Positions 7,972 through 15,878 of a DNA stretch of 34,042 nucleotides are shown here, in pieces. The notes below the pieces were generated by a model that was given only the letters and a program-made list of their open reading frames with translations, did no database searches and was not told where the DNA came from. The DNA is from Bordetella parapertussis. Lineage in GTDB: Bacteria > Pseudomonadota > Gammaproteobacteria > Burkholderiales > SG8-41. The DNA is taken from the NCBI GenBank assembly GCA_945864585.1, contig CAMBCF010000052.1, positions 1 through 34,042 of the forward strand, given 5' to 3'. The translations under genes were made by a program, and so were the position numbers. Position 1 is the first letter of the stretch. Every line of letters starts with the position of its first letter.

Positions 7972-9207
7972 ATGGCTCAAGGATATCCGAAGATCGTCTT
8001 TACCGAAGAGGTGATGCGCGAAGGCATGCAGATCGAAAGCGCCTCGATTTCCAGCGAGGACAAGATCGAGTTGCTCAATGCCCTTTCTGAAACCGGGCTG
8101 CAGAACATCGTGGCGGGCTCCTTTGTGAGCCCGAAGTACACGCCGCAGATGAAAAACATCGAAAACGTTCTGATGAATTTCAAACCCAAGGCTGGCGTCA
8201 GCTACCTGGCGATGATTCCGAACGAGCGCGGCATGGAGCGTGCGAAAGAATTTTCGCCGCCGCTCACGCTGTCGCGCGGCAAAGGCCTGCCGCGCACCAG
8301 TTGCCATCAGTGCGACGTGTTCACGCGCCGCAATTACAACCGCTCGCAAATGAAGGAAATGGCGGGCTGGACGAGAACCATCGCAGCGGCGCAGGAAAAG
8401 GGCGCCACTGAGGCTGGCATCGGAACCAACGCCACCTTCGGTTCCAACTTCCTCGGCGATTTTTCCGTCGATTTGACCATGAAGTTTCTTACGAAACAGC
8501 ATGAACTGTGGGACGCTGCGGGCATCAAGGTCACGCAAGTCAGCGTCGGCGACCCCATGGGCTGGGTGCACCCCACCAAGATAGAAGAAATCTTCACCCG
8601 CGTAAAGAAAATGTGGCCGGATGTCATTGATTTTCGCGCGCATTTGCACAATGCCCGCGGTATGGCAATCACCGCAACCTACGCCGCGATCAAGATACTG
8701 GATGAACGCGATACGCTGCACCTTGAAGGCACGCTGGGCGGCGTCGGCGGTTGCCCGTATTGCGGCTGCGGACAAGCCACCGGCATGATGCCCACGGAAG
8801 ACTTCATGCACATGCTCGAAGGCATGGGCATTGAAACCGGCGTCAATCTGGACAAGCTCATCGAATGCGTGTGGTTGCTTGAGCGCATTCTGGGACGTCA
8901 GGTATGGGGACATGTTTCAAGAGCGGGTCCACGGCCGATGCAGAAGGAACGCCTGTTTTCTGCCAACGCGCCGTTTGTCGAAACCCTGGAACAAGCCAAG
9001 CACTTCATGTATGGGCCGAAACTCTACGAAGGTGGAATCTCGCCCTGGGCCGAACCCATTACCAGCCCGTACCTGGAGCGCATGGAGAAGGGCCAACCGG
9101 TCTACGAATTGAATGGCAATTGGCCGTGGCAGGAAGCGTTCTTTCCCAAAGTAGAAGATCTGCGTGCGGCAGGTGTGGTGACGAAAAAAGAAGCAGCGGC
9201 AGCATGA
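7972..9207 (+). CDS. HMG-CoA-lyase-like / DRE-TIM metallolyase family protein with atypical active site
   Basis: A 411-residue TIM-barrel protein of the HMG-CoA lyase/pyruvate carboxyltransferase family, whose members make or break carbon-carbon bonds using a divalent metal. Visible marks are REGMQ at residues 16-20 (the family usually has RDGLQ), the metal-binding HLH at 224-226 within a DFRAHLHNARGMA block, and GGVGGCPYCGCG around Cys261, which corresponds to the catalytic-cysteine loop of HMG-CoA lyase. Two extra cysteines (264, 266) follow, and the Asn ligand expected after this loop is not apparent. It is about 100 residues longer than bacterial HMG-CoA lyases, with a C-terminal extension containing NGNWPWQEAFFPKVEDL. 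AAGGAG precedes the ATG at 7972. First gene of the plus-strand operon; the next start overlaps its stop. The exact reaction is not known. Confidence 0.85.
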   Translation: MAQGYPKIVFTEEVMREGMQIESASISSEDKIELLNALSETGLQNIVAGSFVSPKYTPQMKNIENVLMNFKPKAGVSYLAMIPNERGMERAKEFSPPLTLSRGKGLPRTSCHQCDVFTRRNYNRSQMKEMAGWTRTIAAAQEKGATEAGIGTNATFGSNFLGDFSVDLTMKFLTKQHELWDAAGIKVTQVSVGDPMGWVHPTKIEEIFTRVKKMWPDVIDFRAHLHNARGMAITATYAAIKILDERDTLHLEGTLGGVGGCPYCGCGQATGMMPTEDFMHMLEGMGIETGVNLDKLIECVWLLERILGRQVWGHVSRAGPRPMQKERLFSANAPFVETLEQAKHFMYGPKLYEGGISPWAEPITSPYLERMEKGQPVYELNGNWPWQEAFFPKVEDLRAAGVVTKKEAAAA

Positions 9208-9782
9208 GTCAGTCACCCGCTACCAGCGAAAGCGCCCTGACCCCGGCGGTAAAGGCGGTCATCGGCGCTACCGCTGCAAAGATCGAAGCCAGCCTGCCGT
9301 GGGGCATAGAACGCGAGGGGTTGCGCATATTCACGCAGGCCATCATGGACCCTGACCCCCGTTATTGGGACGACGAGTTCGCCAAGACCACAAAGTTCGG
9401 CGCCATCATTACGCCGCCGATTTATTGCACCTACCTCGGCCGGCGTACGCGGCCCGGATCAGAAGATCCGATCACCCGCGCGTTCGCCGAAAATCCCAAT
9501 TCCGATGGCATCGGCGGTGTTCGTGACGCCGAGGACGGCCCTGCGGCGCTGCCTAAGGTTCCCACGCATCTCAAGCGCATCCTCAATGCCGGCAACGAGA
9601 TTGAGGTGCGCCAGTATCCCAAGCTCGGCGATCGCGTGTTCTCGCAAGCGAAGTACGCAGACATCAAGGAGCGCGTCGGCAAGGATGGATCGCGCATGCT
9701 GATCGTGACCACGGAAAACGTTTATACCAATCAGAATGGCGAGGTGCTCTGTATATTGCGCGCATCTTCGATCAGGCGCTGA
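9204..9782 (+). CDS. MaoC-like N-terminal (FAS1-type dehydratase) hot-dog protein
   Basis: A 192-residue protein of the FAS1-like dehydratase/MaoC N-terminal domain type. After a polar N-terminus comes GIEREGLRIFTQAIMDPDPR and then TKFGAIITPPIYCTYLGRR, the pattern of the first hot-dog domain in acyl-CoA hydratases. The canonical hydratase motif with Asp and His is absent, as expected for the structural half of a two-subunit hydratase. Its ATG overlaps the stop of the lyase gene (ATGA), and the partner hot-dog gene begins 9 bases after its end. By analogy with two-subunit hydratases such as ChsH1/ChsH2 it probably binds the acyl-CoA tail. That pairing is inference from order and domain type. 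Confidence 0.82.
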   Translation: MSQSPATSESALTPAVKAVIGATAAKIEASLPWGIEREGLRIFTQAIMDPDPRYWDDEFAKTTKFGAIITPPIYCTYLGRRTRPGSEDPITRAFAENPNSDGIGGVRDAEDGPAALPKVPTHLKRILNAGNEIEVRQYPKLGDRVFSQAKYADIKERVGKDGSRMLIVTTENVYTNQNGEVLCILRASSIRR

Positions 9783-9791
9783 GGACCGACA

Positions 9792-10304
9792 ATGACCACT
9801 GTGCAGGAACTTAGGGACAAGAAACAGACTTTTTTCGACGATGTTGCGGTCGGCCATCAGTTTGCGCCGCTCGTCATCGGTCCTATGACGCCCACGCATC
9901 TGTTCCGCTGGAGCGCTGCAATCGAGAACTGGCATCGCATACACTACGATCAAAGCTTTGCCATCTATCACGAAGGTTTGCCCAATATACTGGCGCAAGG
10001 CTCGTGGAAGCAAAGCATATTGCCGCGCTACCTGAAGGACGTTTGCCTGCCCGACGGCTGGCCATGGAAGGTGACCTTTCAGCACCGCGCCATGATCGTG
10101 CCTGGGGATACCCTGACGGTGTGGGCGGCGGTCACCAGGAAGTACGAAGAAGAGGGCCTCGGCTTCATCGATCTCGATGTCGGTATTCGCCTTCAGTCCG
10201 ACACCGAGACGTGCCCGGGTAAGGCGACCCTCGTACTGCCGATTCGGAACGGCAAGGCGATCCCCTATCCCTTCGTACCCCCGAAAAAACTCGTTAGCCA
10301 GTAA
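9792..10304 (+). CDS. MaoC-family hydratase (catalytic partner candidate)
   Basis: A 170-residue single hot-dog protein of the MaoC family, which hydrates trans-enoyl-CoA. It opens with FDDVAVGHQFAPLVIGPMTP, the usual MaoC beginning, followed by the substrate helix segment AAIENWHRIHYDQSFA, which corresponds to the GDxNPIHxD hydratase motif with His retained and the Asp-Asn-Pro part changed. GAGGA lies 5 bases ahead of the ATG. It follows the FAS1-type protein closely and ends just before a small unknown gene, so all are co-transcribed. With the lyase at the head of the operon it would supply the hydroxyacyl-CoA to be cleaved. Substrate not known. Confidence 0.85.
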   Translation: MTTVQELRDKKQTFFDDVAVGHQFAPLVIGPMTPTHLFRWSAAIENWHRIHYDQSFAIYHEGLPNILAQGSWKQSILPRYLKDVCLPDGWPWKVTFQHRAMIVPGDTLTVWAAVTRKYEEEGLGFIDLDVGIRLQSDTETCPGKATLVLPIRNGKAIPYPFVPPKKLVSQ

Positions 10305-10326
10305 AGCCAGATTAAGAGGAAACAGC

Positions 10327-10599
10327 ATGGGACGTTGGATTGCAATTGGGAAAGCGCCAGGCTGGGACGATTTAAAGCGATTCAGCGTGGAGATGAAGGA
10401 CACCAGCCAGTGGCGGATTGATCAGAAGTCCACCGTCACCAGCGTGTATGCACTCGGCGACGGGCGCATGGTGGCGGAATACCATGGCCCTGCGACGGCA
10501 GAGTTCGAAGAGTGGCTGAAGAAAAAGGGCTGGAGCGTGGAAAGCCTGACGCCGATCCGGCATATCGCCAAGGCTGGGGAAATCTGGAAAGTCGCTTAG
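10327..10599 (+). CDS. Hypothetical protein, 90 residues
   Basis: I do not recognise this protein. It is 90 residues, charged and tryptophan-rich (five Trp), with no signal peptide or membrane segment, and begins MGRWIAIGKAPGWDDL. It appears to be a small alpha-beta fold: strands around TVTSVYALGDGRMVAEYHG and a helix around EFEEWLKKKGW. AGAGGAAA precedes the ATG at 10327, so it is very likely translated. It lies 22 bases after the MaoC-like gene and 17 bases before the flavoprotein gene, which argues for a role in the same pathway, perhaps as an accessory or binding protein of one of the enzymes. That role is inference. Confidence 0.75.
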   Translation: MGRWIAIGKAPGWDDLKRFSVEMKDTSQWRIDQKSTVTSVYALGDGRMVAEYHGPATAEFEEWLKKKGWSVESLTPIRHIAKAGEIWKVA

Positions 10600-10616
10600 G
10601 TCGTCGTATTACCTGT

Positions 10617-12098
10617 ATGCAACAGCCGTGGCTACCAAAGAAATGGGACAGGGAAGCGGACATCGTCGTCGTCGGTTTCGGCGCGGCTGGCGCTGCGGCC
10701 GCTATCACCGCACAAGGTCTCGGCGCCAAGGTGCTGATGCTGGAAAAAGCGCCGGAAGGCGAAGAAGGTGGCAATACCCGGATCGCCGGCCAAGGCTATC
10801 TGCAAATCTACGATGCTGATAAGGCCGCTACCTATCTCAATGCCTTATGTGGACTGTTTCCGGTGCCGCAAAGCATGGTGCGCACCTGGGCAGAGGAAGT
10901 ACGCGGGAACAACGACTGGGCCGTCAGTATCGGCGGCGACCCGCAGGAACATCAGCATCAGCCGGAAGGCATCGAGTTCCCGGAACTGCCCGGCGCGGAT
11001 TGCGCCCACAAGTTTCACAACGGCGACATCCTCGGCTACTCGAATACCTGGAAATTCTACGAATCGGCGGTGAAGAGCCGGCCGATTGAGATTCTCTACG
11101 AGTCACCCGGCCGCGAGTTGATTCAGGACGGCATCACCAAGGAAATCATCGGTGTAAAGGCCGAACAGCACGGCAAGGCTATCTACGTGAAAGCGCGCAA
11201 AGCGGTGGTGCTGACCTGCGGCGGCTTCGAGAACAATCAGGAAATGATCCGCAACTATCTGCCGGGCCTGCCCTACTGCTACACATCAGGGACACCGCAT
11301 AACGAGGGAGACGGCATCAAGATGGCGCTGACGGTCGGCGCCGACCTGTGGCATATGAACAACTACGCTGGACCTTCGATGGCGCTGAAGGTGCCGGAGT
11401 ACAAAACGACCTTCTCCATGACCGCGCTGCACTTCAGCCACGAGCAAGCGGGCGGCATGATCGTTGTCGGCCCGGATGCGGGCCGCTTCACCGACGAGAA
11501 ATTCAAAACCCGTCACGGCAAGATTAAAAAAAACGGATTATGGGGCCCTATGCCCGTGCCGTGTCCGATGCACATGGTTTTTGATCAAGCGCTGTTCGAT
11601 TGCGGCCCGTTGTATGACAAGAAACCGGTGAGCGGCTGGGGGCGCATCATGGAGCGCTACGACTGGAGCGCGGACAACAGTAGCGAACTGAAACGCGGCT
11701 GGATCAAACGCGGTGCAACCCTGTCCGATCTGGCGACGTCCGTCGGATTAAATCCAGGCGCGCTGGAAGAAACCATCCAACGCTGGAATCGCAGTTGTGA
11801 GAGCGGCAAAGATACCGAGTTCGGCCGCAAAAAAATGCTGGTGCCCTTCGGCAAGGGGCCGTACTACGCGATTGAACTTTCGCCGTCGATGCTCAACACC
11901 CAAGGCGGACCTCGCCGCAATGAACGCGGTCAGATCGTACGGCCTGACGATACGCCGATACCGAGGCTGTATAGCGCCGGCGAGATGGGATCGATCTACA
12001 GTTACCTCTATCAGGGCACCGGCAACATCGGCGAAGCGTTTGCGTTTGGCCGCATCAGCGCGCGCAATGCCGTCGCCGAATCGCCCTGGGACAAGTAG
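10617..12098 (+). CDS. FAD-dependent flavoprotein, fumarate reductase/3-ketosteroid dehydrogenase-like
   Basis: A 493-residue soluble flavoprotein of the fumarate reductase/succinate dehydrogenase flavoprotein superfamily. The dinucleotide-binding fold is at the N-terminus (DIVVVGFGAAGAAAAITA, residues about 15-32, ending in an acidic LEKAPEGEEGG loop). AVVLTCGGFENNQEMIRNYL is a typical mid-domain block, and GRFTDEKF and the C-terminal SAGEMGSIYSYLYQGTGNIG are characteristic FAD-contacting segments. No covalent-FAD histidine motif, haem-binding CxxCH or signal peptide is visible. The ATG at 10617 lacks a clear ribosome binding site, but a longer frame would overlap the previous gene and add residues unlike the family. 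It could be an alpha-beta dehydrogenase or enoate reductase acting on the pathway acid; the reaction is not identified. Confidence 0.88.
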   Translation: MQQPWLPKKWDREADIVVVGFGAAGAAAAITAQGLGAKVLMLEKAPEGEEGGNTRIAGQGYLQIYDADKAATYLNALCGLFPVPQSMVRTWAEEVRGNNDWAVSIGGDPQEHQHQPEGIEFPELPGADCAHKFHNGDILGYSNTWKFYESAVKSRPIEILYESPGRELIQDGITKEIIGVKAEQHGKAIYVKARKAVVLTCGGFENNQEMIRNYLPGLPYCYTSGTPHNEGDGIKMALTVGADLWHMNNYAGPSMALKVPEYKTTFSMTALHFSHEQAGGMIVVGPDAGRFTDEKFKTRHGKIKKNGLWGPMPVPCPMHMVFDQALFDCGPLYDKKPVSGWGRIMERYDWSADNSSELKRGWIKRGATLSDLATSVGLNPGALEETIQRWNRSCESGKDTEFGRKKMLVPFGKGPYYAIELSPSMLNTQGGPRRNERGQIVRPDDTPIPRLYSAGEMGSIYSYLYQGTGNIGEAFAFGRISARNAVAESPWDK

Positions 12099-12216
12099 CC
12101 TCCGGTCTTTCAGCTTATAGTTCGTTCGCACATGCGCCGGCGCTGTGGCGCCGAACAACCGCTCACTTTCGCGCTTGCACTAGCCATCGCCTTTTCCACT
12201 ACCGAGGACCGCATCC

Positions 12217-12993
12217 ATGCCTACTGCTACTCTGCACTTGCTCAGCGTCGAAGACGGTATCGCTGTGGTGACACTCAATCGCCCCGCAGCGCTCAACTCA
12301 ATCAATAGGGCGTTGCGCCTGGAGTTGCTGGAGCTGTTCCCCACACTCGATCTGCGTAAAGACGTGAAGGTGATCATCATCACCGGCGCCGGTGACAAGG
12401 CCTTCTGCACCGGCGCGGATCTCAAAGAGCGCTCTACCCGAACCACCGAGGAAATGGTCTACGACCGGCACTATCTCACCTCAAAATCGACTAGCACCCT
12501 GTCGAGTGTCAGCAAGCCGGTGATCGCTGCCATCAAAGGCTACTGCATGGCGGGCGGCTTCGAGATGGTGCTCCAGTGCGATATTTCCATCGCCGCCGAC
12601 AATGCCATTTTCGGCCTGCCCGAAGTGACACACGGCTTCTTCCCCGGCGGCGGCGCCTGCCAGCGGCTGCCGCGCCTGGTCGGCTATCAGATGGCAAAGG
12701 AACTCATACTTACCGGCCGGCGCTGGGACGCCAAGGAAGCGAAAGAGCTCGGCCTTGTCAACAAGATTGTGCCGGTAGACAAGGTGATGGACGAGGCGAT
12801 GGCCATGGCAAAAAAAATCGCATCGTATCCGTCAATCGGTGTGATTCAGGCCAAACGCGCCTTGAATCAATCCATGGAAGTTGGGATGACCGCGGGACTG
12901 CGTTTCGATGTCGAAGCCTGGGTCGGCTGCATGCACTCGGACGAGTGGAAGGAAAGGCTCGGCGGGTTCGTGCGCAAAGAGCGCAAGTCGTAA
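12217..12993 (+). CDS. Enoyl-CoA hydratase/isomerase family protein
   Basis: A 258-residue crotonase-family protein, the normal length. The oxyanion-hole and catalytic features are present: AFCTGADLKER, GYCMAGGFEMVLQCDISIA with Glu116, and GLPEVTHGFFPGGG with Glu136. Both glutamates used by enoyl-CoA hydratase for water addition are therefore retained. The C-terminal WKERLGGFVRKERKS is usual. GAGGA lies 8 bases ahead of the ATG. It follows the flavoprotein gene after 118 bases that hold only a weak hairpin (12138-12153) and no T-run, so it may share the operon transcript. It probably hydrates an enoyl-CoA intermediate of the same pathway. Confidence 0.93.
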   Translation: MPTATLHLLSVEDGIAVVTLNRPAALNSINRALRLELLELFPTLDLRKDVKVIIITGAGDKAFCTGADLKERSTRTTEEMVYDRHYLTSKSTSTLSSVSKPVIAAIKGYCMAGGFEMVLQCDISIAADNAIFGLPEVTHGFFPGGGACQRLPRLVGYQMAKELILTGRRWDAKEAKELGLVNKIVPVDKVMDEAMAMAKKIASYPSIGVIQAKRALNQSMEVGMTAGLRFDVEAWVGCMHSDEWKERLGGFVRKERKS

Positions 12994-13047
12994 GCGCGTC
13001 CGCGGGCACGCTAAATCGTTCTCACATAGTGGTTAAATCATAAGCGA

Positions 13048-13077
13048 TTGACGGCCGCAAAAATCGTGTGGCATGAT
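13048..13077 (+). promoter_or_regulatory. Possible promoter ahead of the MmgE/PrpD gene
   Basis: TTGACG (13048-13053), five of six matches to the -35 consensus, is followed after 18 bases by CATGAT (13072-13077), four of six to the -10. It is about 73 bases ahead of the ATG. A GGCCGA/TCGGCC hairpin lies in the leader near 13095-13110. Pattern evidence only. Confidence 0.35.
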
Positions 13078-13150
13078 GTATTTTTCTCCGGAGGCCGAGG
13101 TCTCGGCCACCACCTTAACCAGGCAGCAATCAACCATCAAGAGGGCATCC

Positions 13151-14548
13151 ATGGGAACTACTGAAACCCTGGCGCGCTGGATCGTCGCCACCAAGTATGA
13201 TGACATTCCGGCTGCGGCATTCGCGCAAGCCAAGAAATCGATACTGGATTATATCGGCACCGCAACGTATGGCACGTCGACACCGCTCGGAAAAATCATC
13301 CTCGAATTCACCCGCGAGCAAGGCGGCAATCCGCAGGCGCGCGTGATCGCGACCAATATCCGCACCTCCAGCACGGCCGCTGCGTTCGCCAATGGCGCGG
13401 CGGGCCATGCCGAAGACTTCGATGACCTCGGTGGTGTCGGTGGACATCCCGCGACAGTGCTCACACCGACAGTGCTTGCGCTGGCGGACGAACTGCACCT
13501 GTCGGGCCGCGATGTGCTTACCGCATGGGTTGTTGGCTATGAGATCGGCACCCGCTTGAGTTCCAACATACACACCGACCGCGATTGGCACCCCACCGCC
13601 ATCTACGGCACGATGGCCGCTGCGGCGGCAGCCAGCAAACTGCTGGGACTGGACGTGGAAAAAACCCGAATGGCGTTGGGCATCGCCGGCTCCGAGGCCG
13701 GCGGCCTCCGGCGCAATTTCGGCACCATGACCAAGCCGTTCCATCCGGGGCAAGTGGCGCGCAACGGCGTCATCGCCGCCAAGCTGGCGGCTAAGGGATT
13801 CACCGCAGACCCGGACATCATCGAGGGTCGGCAAGGTTACGCCGACAATTTCGGCGGTGCCAAATGCAATATTCCCGCTATTACCAAGTTTCTCGGCAAG
13901 ATCTACTTCCTCGAGGACGAAGGCACGCGCATCAAGCCCTGGCCCTGCTGCGGCGGCAATCACCAGACCCTTACCGGCTTGCTCGCGCTGTTAAAGGAGA
14001 AGAAGCTCAAGGCCGCCGAGATCGAACTGGTCGAACATATCGGCCCCAACATTCCATGCACGGGCGCATTGCTGCGCTCAACCGTAACCCAGGGCCTGGA
14101 AGGCAAGTTTACCCTCGCCTACAACATTTCCGCGGCCATCATCGACGGCAAGGTTGATTACGAAACGTTCACCGACAAGCGGGCAGCGAAAGGCGACCTG
14201 CAGGCGTTCATGGAGCGGGTCAAAGTCCGTCGCAGCGACGACGTGGCATTGCGCCGTTCCCACATCGCCGACGGCAATGCGGAAGCCCGGCTACGGGTCA
14301 CGATGCGCAATGGCGTGGTGCACGATTTGCTGCTCGGGACTGCCCATCATCTTACCGGCGCAGCGGTGCTCGACAAGTTTCGCCTCAATGCAGAGGCTAC
14401 TCTCGGCCGTGAGCGCGTCGCACTTACGATTCAACTGGTGCAGCGCCTGGAAAAAATGAAAGACGTGGCCGAACTGATGGATGCGGTGACCATCGAAGCG
14501 AAGCGCGCCAAGGCCAGCGTACAAGACCGATCCCTCGTCAGCGCGTAG
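13151..14548 (+). CDS. MmgE/PrpD family protein
   Basis: A 465-residue protein of the MmgE/PrpD family, which includes 2-methylcitrate dehydratase and cis-aconitate decarboxylase. It begins TETLARWIVATKYDDIP, and the block KKSILDYIGTATYGTSTPLG is the usual family opening. Further marks are GHAEDFDD near residue 95, the stretch DRDWHPTAIYGTMAAAAAAS, and KPWPCCGGNHQTL in the C-terminal half. AAGAGGG precedes the ATG. It ends the plus-strand run and faces the minus-strand cluster across about 100 bases. It would act on a carboxylic acid or its hydroxy derivative rather than on a CoA ester. Which member it is cannot be told from motifs. Confidence 0.92.
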   Translation: MGTTETLARWIVATKYDDIPAAAFAQAKKSILDYIGTATYGTSTPLGKIILEFTREQGGNPQARVIATNIRTSSTAAAFANGAAGHAEDFDDLGGVGGHPATVLTPTVLALADELHLSGRDVLTAWVVGYEIGTRLSSNIHTDRDWHPTAIYGTMAAAAAASKLLGLDVEKTRMALGIAGSEAGGLRRNFGTMTKPFHPGQVARNGVIAAKLAAKGFTADPDIIEGRQGYADNFGGAKCNIPAITKFLGKIYFLEDEGTRIKPWPCCGGNHQTLTGLLALLKEKKLKAAEIELVEHIGPNIPCTGALLRSTVTQGLEGKFTLAYNISAAIIDGKVDYETFTDKRAAKGDLQAFMERVKVRRSDDVALRRSHIADGNAEARLRVTMRNGVVHDLLLGTAHHLTGAAVLDKFRLNAEATLGRERVALTIQLVQRLEKMKDVAELMDAVTIEAKRAKASVQDRSLVSA

Positions 14549-14567
14549 CAGGCCGGCGGTCCGGACC

Positions 14568-14597
14568 ACCCGCGGCCATCATGCACAGGCTGCGGGT
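14568..14597 (+). terminator. Stem-loop between convergent genes, possible terminator
   Basis: ACCCGCGGCC (14568-14577) and GGCTGCGGGT (14588-14597) can pair with one mismatch around a 10-base loop, 20 bases after the MmgE/PrpD stop and between convergent genes. There is no T-run after it, so intrinsic termination is uncertain. Confidence 0.35.
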
Positions 14598-14646
14598 GCA
14601 GCTGGCGCGCATCGCCACGTAACGTTTGTCACACCTCAAGTGCGGC

Positions 14647-14991
14647 TCAGCCGACGTGCTTGCTCAGAAACTCCAGCGTGCGGGTGCGCGCGAGCTGGGC
14701 GCTTTCCGCGTGGTACGAGCCGCGATGATCGCAGTTAAAGCCGTGGCCGGCCGGAAAGAAGTAGTGAATCTTGTTCGCGTGCGCAGCTGCGACTTCCTTG
14801 GCTTTTTCGAGCGGGATCGAGTGATCGGTTTCGCCCCAGTGGAACATTACCGGACATTGCGGCTTCTCGCCGATTAATCCGGGAATGCCACCGCCGTAGT
14901 AGGGCACAGCGCAAGCTAGTCCGGGGACGCTGGCGGCCGACTTCCAGGTACAGGTGCCGCCCCAGCAATAACCGACGATACCGGTAGTCAT
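14647..14991 (-). pseudogene. N-terminally truncated dienelactone hydrolase family remnant
   Basis: The frame encodes 114 residues matching only the C-terminal half of dienelactone hydrolase (about 230 residues in full). The nucleophile elbow GYCWGG is at residues 7-12 (Cys9), WGETDHSIP carries Asp56 and AGHGFNC carries His83, so the whole Cys-Asp-His triad survives, but the first five or so strands are missing. The ATG overlaps the stop of the isomerase gene as TAATG, a coupling arrangement. Upstream sequence in this frame belongs to the isomerase gene and does not encode the missing half. It is either a pseudogene left by a deletion that also made the junction, or a short product made by coupling; a folded enzyme seems unlikely. 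Confidence 0.75.
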
Positions 14992-15827
14992 TACTGCGGC
15001 CGTTCCGCCTCCGTCAGCAAGGCGCGCACCAGCTCTAACCCTTCGCGCGCCACCACCTCCGCAGGACGATTCCATTGCGCCGGATTCGGCGCTTCGTAAC
15101 TCATGTCGCCTTGATAACCCATCGCTATCAGGGTTTTGAAAATCTCCACGAAGGGTGCAACACCTTTGCCCGGCGGCAGCCGGTCCACCGGCATACGCGT
15201 TACCGACGGCGCTCCCGGCGGCGCGTCGCTGAATTGAAACGTGATGATTTGCGCCACCGGCACATGCTTGAAGCTGGCGCCGTTGCCGCCGCTGCAATGC
15301 AAGTGGTAGGTGTCGAGCAGCAGTCCGCAATTTTTCATGTTCACCGCATTGATCAGTTCCATGCCTGCCGCCAGCGTATTGATCAGCGGGTGACGCGAAT
15401 TGAATTCCAGCGCAAGCTTCAATCCGTAGCCGGCGGTAATCTGCGCGCAGGTCTTGAGATTTTGTTGTGCCAGCGCCATGCCGCCGGGCGCGTTCTGACC
15501 CGGCGACACCATGATCACATCGCAGTTGAGCGCAACCGCCTTTTCGCTTACATAGCGCAACGATTCGAGCAGCCGCTGCAAGTTGTCGCCGGTCTCGAAC
15601 AGCACGCCGCCTTCGGTGCCGATCACCGCGACTTTGATGTCGGCATCGCGCACCAGCTTCACCATTGCGTCCTCGCTCATGCCGGCTTTGCGCCCGCGCA
15701 TGAAATCGATGTGACGCAACTCAACACCGTTGTAACCGGTCTCGCGCGCGACGCGCAAAACATCCGCCAGCGGCGTAGTGTCCAAGGTCCAGGTGTGGAG
15801 GGCGATGTGATTGTGTAGTATGTTCAA
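14991..15827 (-). CDS. Sugar phosphate isomerase/epimerase-like TIM-barrel protein
   Basis: A 278-residue protein of the AP-endonuclease-2/xylose isomerase-like TIM barrel family. Recognisable strand ends are YNGVELRHIDF, LNCDVIMVSPG, LKLALEFNSR (Glu141), CGLLLDTYHLH (Asp172, His175), ITFQFSDAPP and GDMSYEAPN (Glu245); these acidic and His positions are the usual metal ligands. Members isomerise sugars, hydroxypyruvate or inosose derivatives or dehydrate dehydroshikimate, and this sequence does not say which. The start codon is TTG at 15827, supported by AAAGGA 7 bases ahead. An AT-rich repeated element fills the junction to the gene upstream. Its stop overlaps the ATG of the dienelactone hydrolase remnant. 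Confidence 0.88.
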   Translation of the reverse strand: MNILHNHIALHTWTLDTTPLADVLRVARETGYNGVELRHIDFMRGRKAGMSEDAMVKLVRDADIKVAVIGTEGGVLFETGDNLQRLLESLRYVSEKAVALNCDVIMVSPGQNAPGGMALAQQNLKTCAQITAGYGLKLALEFNSRHPLINTLAAGMELINAVNMKNCGLLLDTYHLHCSGGNGASFKHVPVAQIITFQFSDAPPGAPSVTRMPVDRLPPGKGVAPFVEIFKTLIAMGYQGDMSYEAPNPAQWNRPAEVVAREGLELVRALLTEAERPQ

Positions 15828-15840
15828 AGGTATATCCTTT

Positions 15841-15878
15841 TATAACTAATTGTTTTTAAACAATATTTATACTACTTC
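15841..15878. repeat. AT-rich junction element, copy A
   Basis: An AT-rich stretch with the core TAACTA-N2-TGTTTTTA followed by TATTTAT, shared with copies at 19050, 25980 and 33480. It overlaps the stop codon of the carboxymuconolactone decarboxylase-like gene and fills the junction to the isomerase gene. Relative to these minus-strand genes it is in antisense orientation. Confidence 0.6.

Noticed and set aside
7450-8913. Open frame of 487 codons on the minus strand across the divergent control region
   Set aside because: It covers a promoter region and lies antisense to the HMG-CoA-lyase-like gene; its last part only reads the CoA-transferase sequence out of frame. No start signal or domain.
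9459-10403. Open frame of 314 codons on the minus strand opposite the hot-dog genes
   Set aside because: Antisense to two genes with good ribosome binding sites and family motifs; composition is that of a shadow frame.
10512-10616. Upstream extension of the flavoprotein frame
   Set aside because: It overlaps the 90-residue gene in another frame and adds residues unlike the start of FAD-binding proteins.
12138-12153. Hairpin CGGCGC/GCGCCG after the flavoprotein gene as a terminator
   Set aside because: A 6-bp stem with no T-run; such stems are common in GC-rich DNA.
15075-15818. Open frame on the plus strand opposite the isomerase gene
   Set aside because: No family features, His/Arg-rich shadow of a well-supported minus-strand gene.
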